A stretch of DNA of 64,000 bases from Nocardioides alcanivorans (GTDB lineage Bacteria; Actinomycetota; Actinomycetes; Propionibacteriales; Nocardioidaceae), in the NCBI RefSeq assembly GCF_021555175.1, contig NZ_JAKGRW010000024.1:1-64000 (forward strand), in the 5' to 3' direction. Of this stretch, positions 8,893-17,263 are shown piece by piece; position 1 is the first letter of the stretch; each line of letters begins with the position of its first letter. The notes beneath the pieces were generated by a model that was given only the letters and a program-made list of their open reading frames with translations, did no database searches and was not told the origin of the DNA. The translations under genes and the position numbers were made by a program.

Positions 8893-9150
8893 TCAGTGGT
8901 CGAATGCCTTCATGAACAGCCACATCGTGGCCAGCATCGCCATACAGCCCAGAACCCATAGGAGTCCGCTGAAGCCGGCAATACTTCCAGCGACGATCAG
9001 AGCGCCGATGACCAAGAACACGGGCAGCCACATTCGCGGCTGCGCCCAACGACTGCCGTGCCGGGTCAACGTGCTTCCGGGCGATTGCTCGGTCACAGCC
9101 TCACGCGCGGTGGCGACGGCATCGCGCGGGTGGGAGTCGTGTGCACTCAT
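8893..9150 (-). CDS. Small two-helix membrane protein
   Basis: An 85-residue protein with a hydrophilic N-terminal third and two hydrophobic spans (about residues 42-60 and 62-80, WLPVFLVIGALIVAG and LWVLGCMAMLATMWLF). No family is recognised. An ATG at 9150 gives a sensible start, although the ribosome site is weak. Small membrane proteins of this kind occur often beside copper exporters in actinobacteria; a role in metal handling is inference from position only. Confidence 0.5.
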   Translation of the reverse strand: MSAHDSHPRDAVATAREAVTEQSPGSTLTRHGSRWAQPRMWLPVFLVIGALIVAGSIAGFSGLLWVLGCMAMLATMWLFMKAFDH

Positions 9151-9271
9151 CACGCCAGTCTTGCCGGGGACCATGAAGCATTCGGACGGGTTCGATGAAG
9201 GTCTGATCAAGGTCTTCGGTCGGCGAGCACTCCCGCGATCACGTGGTGGATGGCATGCTTACCCTTGCCGC

Positions 9272-9850
9272 ATGAGTCATCTGGTGAGTCGTCGAGTCCT
9301 GGTGATGGGGCTACTGGGCGTCGGGACGGTCACGTTGGTGTCGGGATGTGGTGCAGAGTCCAACTCGTCATCATCCGCTGGTTCGACCCAGCCCGCGCCG
9401 CCCACCGCGTTGCCGGAGAACGTTGACAGGTATGGCGTCGATCCTGCGCTGCTGGCGTTCACGGTCTTCAAGGACCCCTCGTGTGGTTGCTGCGGGGGAT
9501 GGGTCGAGCATGCGGAAGCGAATGGCTTCTCGGTCGCGATCGAGCATCCCGACGTGCTGGGCGACGTCTTCGCCGATCACGACGTCGCAGTGGATCTCCA
9601 GTCGTGTCACCTGGCGTTGAGCGCCGGTGGCGCGGTGTTCGTCGGACATGTCCCGGTGCCGTTCATCTTGGAATATCTCAAGGATCCGCCGGCTGGTGCG
9701 CGTGGCCTGACGGTGCCGGCGATGCCGGTGGGCACGCCCGGGATGGAGATGGGGGATGAGTTCGATCCGTACGAGGTGCTCGTCCTCACCGTGGACGGGC
9801 CGCCGGAGGTGTTCGCGAAGGTGACGAAGGCGTCGCAACAGAGCGTCTGA
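9272..9850 (+). CDS. DUF411 family copper-binding lipoprotein
   Basis: A 192-residue lipoprotein with a signal peptide and lipobox LVSGC (Cys about residue 26). The DUF411 domain follows, with FTVFKDPSCGCCGGW near residue 70 (CxCC motif), a conserved Cys-His in LQSCHLA and the C-terminal strand YEVLVLT. DUF411 proteins are extracytoplasmic copper-resistance proteins with a thioredoxin-like core. It was probably acquired with the neighbouring two-component system and oxidase. The ATG at 9272 was chosen because the signal peptide begins there. Confidence 0.8.
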   Translation: MSHLVSRRVLVMGLLGVGTVTLVSGCGAESNSSSSAGSTQPAPPTALPENVDRYGVDPALLAFTVFKDPSCGCCGGWVEHAEANGFSVAIEHPDVLGDVFADHDVAVDLQSCHLALSAGGAVFVGHVPVPFILEYLKDPPAGARGLTVPAMPVGTPGMEMGDEFDPYEVLVLTVDGPPEVFAKVTKASQQSV

Positions 9851-9857
9851 CTCCGGG

Positions 9858-10972
9858 TCACGTGAGTGGGATCGCGAACGTGACCTTGGTTCCGGCTCCG
9901 GGCCCGGGGCTTTCGACGGTGATCCGCCCGTGGTGGGCCTCGATGATCGCCTTGCTGATGGTGAGTCCGATGCCGGATCCGTGGCCGGTGTGGTGGCGTG
10001 CGGCGTCGCCGCGGTAGAACCGTTCGAAGACGTGGGTCAACTGTTCGGCCGGGATTCCTGTGCCGCGGTCGATCACGGAGACTTCGACCACCGGCCCATT
10101 GATGCGAGCGGCGAGGGTCACGGCCTGACCGGATTCACTGTGGTGCAGCGCGTTGTCCAGCAGGTTGGTGAGCACCTGCCCGAGCCGATGAGCATCGGCA
10201 CGGATGGCGCACGACCTTGACGGTCCGTTCCGTACTAGCTCGACGCCAGCGCGTTCGTACGCCGTACGGCTGGCGGCTACCGCGGATCGCAACAGCTCCC
10301 CGACATCAAGGGTTTCGAGATCTAGGGTGGTGCGTCCTTCCTCGGCGGCGGAGACGTCGGCAACGTCGGTGGCGAGCATGCTCAGTCGGGCGACCTGGTC
10401 GTGGAGGATGTCGCGGGTTTCCTCGTCCCAGACGCGGACGCCGTCGTCGATGGATTCCAGATACGCCCGCACCGTGCTGAGGGGGTCCTCATCTCGTGAC
10501 CCAGGTCGCTGAGCAGCCGTCGCCTGGTGTCCTCGGTGTGTTCGAGCTGTTCGGCCATCGTGTTGAAGGCCGTGGTCACGGCGTCGAGTTCAGGGCCTGC
10601 CCCTGTGGCGGGTAGACGTACGTCGTAGCGACCGCCGGCCATGTCGGCCACTGCTTCCGCCAGTTCGCTGAGCGGACCTTGGATACGGCGGGCGAGGTAC
10701 CAGCTCACAAGCAGCGAACAGGCGATGGCGACAATGACGGCAAAACCGAGCGCAACCAGATTCGCTTCTCGGTACGCCATTTCGATGTGGGCCAGTTCGG
10801 GTGAGTTCTCGGCATGGCCGGTCTCAAGGAGGTGCTGATGGAACAGGGACGGGCCGACGATCGCGGCAACGGCAGCGGCGGTGCTGATGCTCGCGACCAA
10901 CACGAGGGCCTGCGCGGTGAGCAGGCGCGTGCCGATGGTGCGCCCCGCCGCTGGTCGCCTCTGTTCCTTCAT
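9858..10972 (-). CDS. Sensor histidine kinase of a copper-type two-component system (frameshifted)
   Basis: A sensor kinase with two membrane helices (about residues 15-38 and 70-92) around a short periplasmic loop, a HAMP domain (RRIQGPLSELAEAVADMAGG), a HisKA domain with SDLGHEMRTP carrying the phospho-accepting His, and a HATPase_c domain with DNALHHS (N box), DRGTGIP (G1) and HGSGIGL (G2). One C is missing from a run at 10481-10485; adding it joins EMRTP to LSTVRAYLES. The start overlaps the response regulator stop by ATGA. The signal is inferred from the island to be copper. Confidence 0.85.
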
Positions 10973-11694
10973 CCCCTGCCCAATCGGTAGCCCACGCCGC
11001 GCACGGTTTCGATGAACCGAGGCGAGGCGGGGTCGTCGTTCAGCTTTCGACGGATGTGTCCGACGTGGACGTCGACCACATGCTCATCGCCCACCCATGA
11101 CGGCCCCCATGCCGACTGCAGGATCTGCAGACGCCCAAACGCCATACGTGGCTGCGCTGCGAGCGCGGCCAAGACATCGAACTCGGTGCGGGTGAGGTCG
11201 ATGACAGTTCCATCGAGCAGCACCTCCCGAACGTGGAGATCGATGCTCAACGGCCCGACTCGGACCGGGTCGGGAAGATCTGCTGCCGGAGCCGGTGCGC
11301 CGGCACGGGGGCGACGCATCAGCACCTGGACCCGTGCCACGAGCTCGCGCGGGCTGAAGGGTTTGGTCATGTAGTCGTCAGCGCCCACCGAGAGCCCGAT
11401 CAGCTTGTCGAGCTCTTCACTGCGAGCGGTCAACATCAGGATGTAGCAATCCGATCGAGTCCGGATCTGACGGCAGACCTCGACGCCATCCAGGCCGGGC
11501 AGCCCCAGATCGAGGATGACGACGTCGGGATCCTGGGCGACCATCGCGACTGCATCGGGGCCAGTGTGCGCAAGTCGTACCGAAAAGTCAGCGGCCTCAA
11601 GATAGGAGGCCACCACCCGGGCGAGGGGCTCCTCATCGTCGACGACCAAGACATCGCCGGCGGTGGGCGCAGTGTCTGCAGGCGGGTGAGTCAT
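10969..11694 (-). CDS. OmpR/PhoB-family response regulator
   Basis: A 241-residue two-domain regulator. The receiver has the acidic pair VVDDEE, the phospho-acceptor in DVVILDLGLPG and the Lys in YMTKPFSPREL. The C-terminal winged helix has LTRTEFDVLAAL, the recognition region HVVDVHVGHIRRKL and the terminal hairpin FIETVRGVGYRL. Its cognate kinase overlaps it at the 3' end. It is divergent from the SHOCT/multicopper-oxidase genes, so it probably drives both directions from the 11695-11835 interval, where ATCTT occurs twice 11 bases apart (11744 and 11755). Confidence 0.88.
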   Translation of the reverse strand: MTHPPADTAPTAGDVLVVDDEEPLARVVASYLEAADFSVRLAHTGPDAVAMVAQDPDVVILDLGLPGLDGVEVCRQIRTRSDCYILMLTARSEELDKLIGLSVGADDYMTKPFSPRELVARVQVLMRRPRAGAPAPAADLPDPVRVGPLSIDLHVREVLLDGTVIDLTRTEFDVLAALAAQPRMAFGRLQILQSAWGPSWVGDEHVVDVHVGHIRRKLNDDPASPRFIETVRGVGYRLGRG

Positions 11695-11835
11695 GGGACC
11701 AGTCTCCCGGGTGAGCTGCCGCCACCCACGGCTCAGGGCAGGAATCTTGATCGGATCTTCGTCAAACGGGGATCCCTCCGTCAGAGGCGAGCGCGATAGT
11801 TGTCTCAGGTCAGGAACGAAGGGAGCCAAACCAAG

Positions 11836-12069
11836 ATGTGGCACGACAACTACGGCATGGGCTGGCCGATGTGGGCGGTGATGATCTTGGGTTTGATCGC
11901 CCTGTGGGTCCTGGTGGCCCTGCTGGTGCGGCACTCCTTCAACGGAAGGCGCCCCGGGTCCTTCCCCTCGCGCAGTGCTTTGGCTGAACTCGACGCCCGC
12001 TTGGCGCGTGGGGACATCAGCACGGATGACTACACCGCCGCGCGGCGTCTCATCAGCGACGGCCACTGA
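11836..12069 (+). CDS. Small SHOCT-domain membrane protein
   Basis: A 77-residue protein with an N-terminal Trp/Met-rich segment (MWHDNYGMGWPMW), one membrane helix (about residues 15-33) and a C-terminal SHOCT motif (LAELDARLARGDISTDDYTA ending in RRLI). SHOCT is a short C-terminal oligomerisation motif often found in metal and stress membrane proteins. AAGGGAG lies before the ATG at 11836. It leads into the multicopper oxidase gene, so both probably share a transcript. Confidence 0.75.
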   Translation: MWHDNYGMGWPMWAVMILGLIALWVLVALLVRHSFNGRRPGSFPSRSALAELDARLARGDISTDDYTAARRLISDGH

Positions 12070-12109
12070 AAGTCATCGGACATCGGCACCCGGAAGGAGT
12101 TCCACAGAC

Positions 12110-13612
12110 TTGAATGCCAGCCGAGCCATTTCGCAGCCCGCTGCGTCGCGCCGTGCGTTCCTGCTCGGCGGTCTCGCCACCGCCGGCACGATGGTACTCG
12201 CGGGGTGCTCGAATGACCCGAGCCCCGCGGCCAGACCGATTGGCGCTACGCCCTCGCTGACTCCGTCCGCGGGTCAGAGGGTGGTCTCCCAGTCGCTGGT
12301 CGCCAAGCCGACCACCCTTGACCTGGGCGGGGTCACGGTCGATACCTGGGCCTATGGTGACACCGCGCCGGGCCCACTGCTGCGCGCGAAGGCCGGCGAC
12401 ATGCTTCGGGTCACCGTGGACAACCAATTGCCCGACGACACGACGATCCATTGGCACGGCATCCGACTGCGCAACGTCGCCGACGGTGTTCCCGGGCAAA
12501 CGCAGGACCCGATCAAGCCAGGGACGTCGTACACCTATGAGTTCACCGCGCCTGATCCCGGCACCTACTTCTTCCATCCCCATGTCGGGGTGCAACTCGA
12601 TCGCGGACTATATGCCCCGCTGATCATCGACGACCCGTCTGAACCCGGCCGCTATGACGCCGAATGGGTCGTCGTACTCGATGACTGGATCGACGGCACC
12701 GGCACCACTCCCGACGAGGTGTTCACCAAGCTCACCGGTGGACAAGGCGGCGGCATGGACCATGGAAGCATGGAGGGGATGGACCATGGGGCCATGCGAG
12801 GCATGGCAAGGGACGGCGCGCAGCCCTTCGGCGACGCTGGTGACGTCGCCTACCCCCACTACGTGATCAACGGCCGCGCCCCGGCTGATCCCGACGTGTT
12901 GCGCGCGAAGCCCGGCCAGCGAGTGCGGATGAGAGTCATCAACGCCGGTTCCGACACCATCTTTGCCGTCGCCATGGGTGGACACCAGATGACCGTCACC
13001 GCCACGGACGGGTGGCCAGTGGAGCCAGTCACGACGGACGCGTTCTACATCGGCATGGGGGAGCGGTACGACGTCGAGGTGACCCTGGACGACGGAGTGT
13101 TCCCGCTCGTCGCGACCCCGGTCGGAAAGAAGGGTATTGCCCGCGCCCTCGTCCGCACCGGCCCCGGACGAGCGCCCGCGGACGACACGACTCCACGCGA
13201 GCTCAGCGGACAGGTGCTGATGGGCACCGACCTCCGGCCCGCTGAATCCTCACGCCTGGACCCCAAGGATCCCGACGACCAACAGATGCTCCACCTCTCA
13301 GGCCAGATGCAGCCCTACTCGTGGGCGGTCAACGGCAAGCCCTTCGGGCAGAACACTCCGATCTCCCTCACGCGGGGAAACCGGGTGCGGCTCCGGATGA
13401 TGAACATGACGACGATGACCCATCCCATGCACCTGCACGGCCACACCTTCGCCCTACCCAACGGGCTGCGCAAGGACACCGTCCTCATCGCGCCGATGCG
13501 CAGCATCGATGTCGACCTCGACGCCGACAATCCCGGCGACTGGATGGCCCACTGCCACAACATCTACCACGCCGAGGCCGGAATGATGATCGCTCTCAAT
13601 TACGTGAAATAG
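12110..13612 (+). CDS. Multicopper oxidase (CueO/CopA-like), Tat-exported
   Basis: A 500-residue periplasmic-type copper oxidase that oxidises Cu(I) or phenolic substrates. The N-terminus has a twin-arginine signal (SRRAFLLGG) and a lipobox-like LAGCS. The copper motifs appear in order: IHWHGIR (about residue 115), YFFHPHVG (about 150), HPMHLHGHTF (about 443) and HCHNIYHAEAGMM (about 482) near the end. A Met/His-rich loop (MDHGSMEGMDHGAM, about residue 215) resembles copper-binding inserts of CueO-type enzymes. The TTG at 12110 is chosen since GGAAGGAG precedes it by ten bases; another start is possible. Confidence 0.88.
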   Translation: MNASRAISQPAASRRAFLLGGLATAGTMVLAGCSNDPSPAARPIGATPSLTPSAGQRVVSQSLVAKPTTLDLGGVTVDTWAYGDTAPGPLLRAKAGDMLRVTVDNQLPDDTTIHWHGIRLRNVADGVPGQTQDPIKPGTSYTYEFTAPDPGTYFFHPHVGVQLDRGLYAPLIIDDPSEPGRYDAEWVVVLDDWIDGTGTTPDEVFTKLTGGQGGGMDHGSMEGMDHGAMRGMARDGAQPFGDAGDVAYPHYVINGRAPADPDVLRAKPGQRVRMRVINAGSDTIFAVAMGGHQMTVTATDGWPVEPVTTDAFYIGMGERYDVEVTLDDGVFPLVATPVGKKGIARALVRTGPGRAPADDTTPRELSGQVLMGTDLRPAESSRLDPKDPDDQQMLHLSGQMQPYSWAVNGKPFGQNTPISLTRGNRVRLRMMNMTTMTHPMHLHGHTFALPNGLRKDTVLIAPMRSIDVDLDADNPGDWMAHCHNIYHAEAGMMIALNYVK

Positions 13613-13672
13613 CCAGGCACACATCAACCGGCCGGCAACAACTTGGCGTCCGATCCCACCAGAAGGAAGTTC

Positions 13673-14284
13673 ATGATCAAGAAGCTCATGGCGCTGCTCA
13701 TCGCGCTCACCACCGCATTCACCCTCGCCGCCTGCGGCAACGACAACAGCCAAGACGGCCACGGCGGCTCGGCCTCGAAGATCGCCGAGAACGAGGATTT
13801 CAATCAGGCCGACGTGGACTTCGCCACTGAGATGATCCAGCACCACGCGCAGGCGCTGAGCATGGTCGACCTGATTGAGGGGAAGCAGGTCTCACCCGAG
13901 TTGACGGCCCTTGCTGAGCAGATCCGCATGGCTCAAGGGCCCGAGATCGAGACGTTGGTCGACTGGCTCCAGGACTGGTCCCAGCCGGTTCCCGAGACGA
14001 TGCGTGACCACGCAAACGCTCACGGTGACGGTGACATGGAGATGGATTCCGACATGCCGGGAATGATGAGCGCCGAGGAGATGGAGGCCCTTGGGGCCGC
14101 ACAAGGGCCTGCGTTCGAACGAATGTGGCTGGAGATGATGATCGAGCACCATGAGGGCGCGATCGAGATGGCCAAGGCCGAGAAGGATGACGGCGAGTTT
14201 GCTGACGCGGTCGAACTGGCCGACACGATCATCACTGCACAGGACGATGAGATTGGCCAGATGAAGACGATGCTCGGCTCCTGA
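13673..14284 (+). CDS. DUF305 domain lipoprotein
   Basis: A 203-residue lipoprotein with a signal peptide ending in the lipobox LAACG (Cys about residue 20). DUF305 is seen twice over: DVDFATEMIQHHAQALSMV near residue 50 and MMIEHHEGAIEMA near residue 160, each with the His pair at the helix centre. Met/Asp/His-rich stretches (GDGDMEMDSDMPGMM) lie between them and suit Cu(I)/Ag(I) binding. AAGGAAG precedes the ATG. It is the second DUF305 protein of the island; this one is extracytoplasmic and the one at 6.9 kb is integral to the membrane. Confidence 0.85.
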   Translation: MIKKLMALLIALTTAFTLAACGNDNSQDGHGGSASKIAENEDFNQADVDFATEMIQHHAQALSMVDLIEGKQVSPELTALAEQIRMAQGPEIETLVDWLQDWSQPVPETMRDHANAHGDGDMEMDSDMPGMMSAEEMEALGAAQGPAFERMWLEMMIEHHEGAIEMAKAEKDDGEFADAVELADTIITAQDDEIGQMKTMLGS

Positions 14285-14298
14285 CTCCGCCCGTAGCC

Positions 14299-14341
14299 GA
14301 AGGCTGGCGACCCGACCGTTGAGGTCCGGTCACCAGCCTTT
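14299..14341. terminator. Hairpin terminator between convergent genes
   Basis: GAAGGCTGGCGACCCGACC pairs with GGTCCGGTCACCAGCCTTTC across a 5-base loop, with two mismatches in a stem of about 18 pairs and a short T run on the plus side. It lies after the DUF305 gene and before the convergent copZ gene, so it may stop transcription from both sides. Confidence 0.65.
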
Positions 14342-14378
14342 CGTCATTCCAAGGGCCAGGCGCCCGCCGGGGGCCGGG

Positions 14379-14654
14379 TCAGCTCAGCCCGTAACCGGCT
14401 GCTTCGACGGCGGCAGCGACGCTGGCGCGCTCGACCGGCGTGGTCGCGTGAACTGTGAGCGATGAGGAAGCGACGTCGACCTCGGCGCGGTCGACGCCGT
14501 CCACCTTGGAGACTGCCTCGGTGACCTTGCCGGCGCAGCCGCCGCAGGTCACGCCGGTGAGGCTGAACTTCTCTGACCAGGTCTGAGTTGCCGCAGACGT
14601 GGCGATGTCGATGGATTGCGTTCCGGCGGTGGAGCAGTTGCAGGAGGTGCACAT
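14379..14654 (-). CDS. copZ: Heavy-metal-associated copper chaperone (CopZ-like)
   Basis: A 91-residue protein with a heavy-metal-associated (HMA) fold. The metal site is GVTCGGCAGKV (about residue 35, CxxC), and the remaining beta-alpha-beta-beta-alpha-beta pattern runs through VDGVDRAEVDVASSSLTV to AAVEAAGYGLS. An extra N-terminal segment CTSCNCS adds three cysteines, so this may bind more copper than a plain CopZ. It follows the copper ATPase gene on the same strand and probably delivers Cu(I) to it or to a regulator. Confidence 0.88.
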   Translation of the reverse strand: MCTSCNCSTAGTQSIDIATSAATQTWSEKFSLTGVTCGGCAGKVTEAVSKVDGVDRAEVDVASSSLTVHATTPVERASVAAAVEAAGYGLS

Positions 14655-14687
14655 GGTGGTTCCTTTCAGTGGTTGCCGACCGGGAGA

Positions 14688-16892
14688 TCAGGCGTTGCTG
14701 TCCTGGTGGGTGGTGGGAGAGAGGCGCCCGGGTACCAGGTCCAGGCGCCGCAGCAACTGGGCGTTGAGTGCCACGACCACGGTGGAGGCGGACATCAGGA
14801 CCGCTCCGACCGACATCGGGAGCACGAACCCGATGGGGGCGAGCACGCCGGCGGCAAGTGGTACGGCGGCAAGGTTGTAGCCCGCGCCCCACGCCAGGTT
14901 CTGGATGCTCTTGCGGTAGGTCGCCTTGGACAGTTCGATGATCGACAAGACGGCGCGGGGATCGTCGGAGGCCAAGATGATGCCGGCCGACCCGATGGCG
15001 ACGTCGGTTCCGGCTCCGATGGCGATGCCGACATCGGCCTGGGCCAGGGCCGGTGCGTCGTTCACGCCGTCGCCGACCATGGCGACGGTGCGTCCTTCGG
15101 ACTGGAGTTCGGCGACCTTGGACGCCTTGTCCTCGGGGCGTACGCCGGCGTAGACCCTGTCGATGCCGAGCTCGGCCGCCACGGTGGTGGCGACTGCTTC
15201 GGCGTCCCCGGTGATCATGACGACCTCGATGCCCCGCTCGTGCAGGGCATTGATCGCGGCGCGGGACTCCTCGCGGATCTCGTCAGCCAGGCTCAGTCCG
15301 CCGACGACGGCGCCATCAACCACGACGTGCAGGATGATCGCGCCGTGCCGGCGCCATTCGTCCGCAACCGGCAGTTCGGTGACGCCCTCGCGAGTGAGGA
15401 GCGCCGGGCCGCCGACGTGCACGGTCATTCCGTCCACGACCGCAGTGACGCCTTCGGCGGGGTGTGATGAGAAGTCACTGGAGGAAGGTAGGGCCAGGCC
15501 CTTCTTCTCGGCGGCTCGGACGATGGCTCGGGCCAGCGGGTGTTCGGAGTCCGCCTCGGCCGCGGCCGCCAGGCGCAGTACCTCATCGGAGTTGAGTGTG
15601 GTGTCGGGGGCGGGCTCAATCGCGGTGACCGTCGGCTGTCCCTTGGTCAGGGTGCCGGTCTTGTCGAACAGGACGGAGTCGACGGTGCGCATCGACTCCA
15701 TCTCGAGGCGATCCTTGACCAGTACGCCGGCCTTGGCCGCGCGTTCAGTCGAGATCGAGATCACCAGCGGAATCGCCAGTCCAAGTGCGTGGGGGCAGGC
15801 AATGACCAGCACCGTGATGGTGCGGATCAGCCCATCCTCGGGCAGACCGATCAGCGCCCAGACCAGGAAGGTCACCACGGCGGAGGCCAGTGCGAACCAG
15901 AACAGCCACCCCGCCGCCTTGTCGGCCAGGCGTTGGGCGCGCGATGTCGACGCCTGCGCGTCGGCGACCAGTCTCTGGATCCCTGCCAGAGCGGTCTGTT
16001 CGCCTACTGCGGTGACCTCGACGCGCAGGCCGGAGTCGGTGGCGATGGTACCGGCCACGACGGTGGCGCCCGCCTCACGGCGTACGGGTAGGGATTCGCC
16101 GGTGATCATCGACTCGTCCATCGACGCCGAGCCGCTCACCACCCGTCCGTCTGCGGCCACGCTGCCGCCGGGGCGGATCACGATGACATCGCCGACCGAG
16201 AGGTCAGCGGGGGAGACGACGACGATCTCGTCGCCCTCGACCCTCTCGGCCTCGTCGGGCAACAGTGTGGCCAGCGAGTCCAGGGCCGAGGTCGTGCGGA
16301 CCAGTGAGCGCATCTCAATCCAGTGGCCCAGCAGCATGATTACCACCAGCAGTGCCAGCTCCCACCAGAAGTCGAGATGGTGGGGGAGCAACTCGAGGGT
16401 GGCGCCCCATGAGGCGACGAAGGCTACGGTGATGGCGAGAGCGACAAGCAGCATCATGCCGGGCTGGCGCGAACGGATCTCGGAGACGGCGCCGGTCAGG
16501 AAGGGGCGACCGAACCAGAAGTAGAGCACCGTCCCCAGAATCGGCGGCAGCCAGAAAACGCCGGGGAGGCCGGGCACCTGATAGCCGACGAGGTCGGCGA
16601 ACATCTGCGATAGCAGAACCGTCGGGACAGCCAGCACGAGCGAGCCCCAGAACAAGCGACGGAACATGCCGACATGATCGCCATGCCCCGCGTGCCCTCC
16701 ATGCTCCCCGTGGCCGCCATGTTCGGCGTGTGGGCCGTGACCCACATGTTCGAGGCCACCATGCCCACCGTGCGCGTGTTCGGCGGCTGTCTCGCCGTGG
16801 GCGCCGGCGTGGTGGTGATCGGCATCGCTGCCCGGTGCGGCCCGCCCGGCGTCAGGACCGGCGCCGTGGCCGTGCTGGTGAGACGTGCCCAT
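14688..16892 (-). CDS. copB: Copper-translocating P1B-type ATPase (CopB-like)
   Basis: A 734-residue heavy-metal ATPase that exports copper. The N-terminus is extremely His-rich (about residues 5-70), the mark of CopB-type pumps, and lacks CxxC HMA domains. Eight membrane helices are expected; the metal site is ACPHALGLA (CPH, about residue 366) instead of CPC, as in P1B-3 members. MITGESLP, DKTGTLTKG (phosphorylated Asp about residue 410) and VGDGVNDAPA (about residue 604) are present. GGAAGGGGATCAACC precedes the ATG at 16892. The upstream CsoR-like palindrome implies induction by copper. copZ follows. Confidence 0.92.
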   Translation of the reverse strand: MGTSHQHGHGAGPDAGRAAPGSDADHHHAGAHGETAAEHAHGGHGGLEHVGHGPHAEHGGHGEHGGHAGHGDHVGMFRRLFWGSLVLAVPTVLLSQMFADLVGYQVPGLPGVFWLPPILGTVLYFWFGRPFLTGAVSEIRSRQPGMMLLVALAITVAFVASWGATLELLPHHLDFWWELALLVVIMLLGHWIEMRSLVRTTSALDSLATLLPDEAERVEGDEIVVVSPADLSVGDVIVIRPGGSVAADGRVVSGSASMDESMITGESLPVRREAGATVVAGTIATDSGLRVEVTAVGEQTALAGIQRLVADAQASTSRAQRLADKAAGWLFWFALASAVVTFLVWALIGLPEDGLIRTITVLVIACPHALGLAIPLVISISTERAAKAGVLVKDRLEMESMRTVDSVLFDKTGTLTKGQPTVTAIEPAPDTTLNSDEVLRLAAAAEADSEHPLARAIVRAAEKKGLALPSSSDFSSHPAEGVTAVVDGMTVHVGGPALLTREGVTELPVADEWRRHGAIILHVVVDGAVVGGLSLADEIREESRAAINALHERGIEVVMITGDAEAVATTVAAELGIDRVYAGVRPEDKASKVAELQSEGRTVAMVGDGVNDAPALAQADVGIAIGAGTDVAIGSAGIILASDDPRAVLSIIELSKATYRKSIQNLAWGAGYNLAAVPLAAGVLAPIGFVLPMSVGAVLMSASTVVVALNAQLLRRLDLVPGRLSPTTHQDSNA

Positions 16893-16939
16893 GGTTGATC
16901 CCCTTCCATTGAACTGCTGCTTCTCCTCACTCACAACCA

Positions 16940-16954
16940 TACCCCCAGGGGGTA
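16940..16954. promoter_or_regulatory. CsoR-like copper operator
   Basis: TACCCCCAGGGGGTA is an almost perfect 15-base palindrome 48 bases upstream of the copB start. It has the form of known CsoR sites (TACCCC with G/C core and GGGGTA arms), where copper-bound CsoR releases the DNA. No csoR gene is visible in this window, so the repressor would have to lie elsewhere. Confidence 0.75.
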
Positions 16955-17263
16955 ATGTTCCGGCGGTTAAATAGTTGCTCCTACGAGTTGAGCAGTGGCT
17001 CGACACACTATCGACGGTTTCGAGGTCTTGACGTTTCGTCAAGCCGCCTCGCTGGCCTGTCTTGGAATCACTGCAGGACCATCGCAACGGACGCGGGCGC
17101 CGGAACGACAATGAACACCGTGCCTAGCGACGCTCCGAATCCGTGAAAGGTAGGGAGATCGCCGACGAATGCATGCAACCCGAGGACGACCGGATTGGCT
17201 TGAGCCCAATTCGCACTGGCGTGCTCGCCCATCGCGCGGTCGCGCGGTGATGCGTGGATCGGT
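16955..17263. other. Region between copB promoter and BTAD-LysM gene
   Basis: About 300 bases. A short minus-strand frame at 17068-17232 encodes a 54-residue hydrophobic peptide (ANPVVLGLHAFVGDL near the start), but no ribosome site or family supports it. The rest holds nothing I recognise. Confidence 0.35.

Noticed and set aside
17068..17232. Small hydrophobic minus-strand frame as a gene
   Set aside because: No ribosome site, no family and it is wedged between two well-supported genes.
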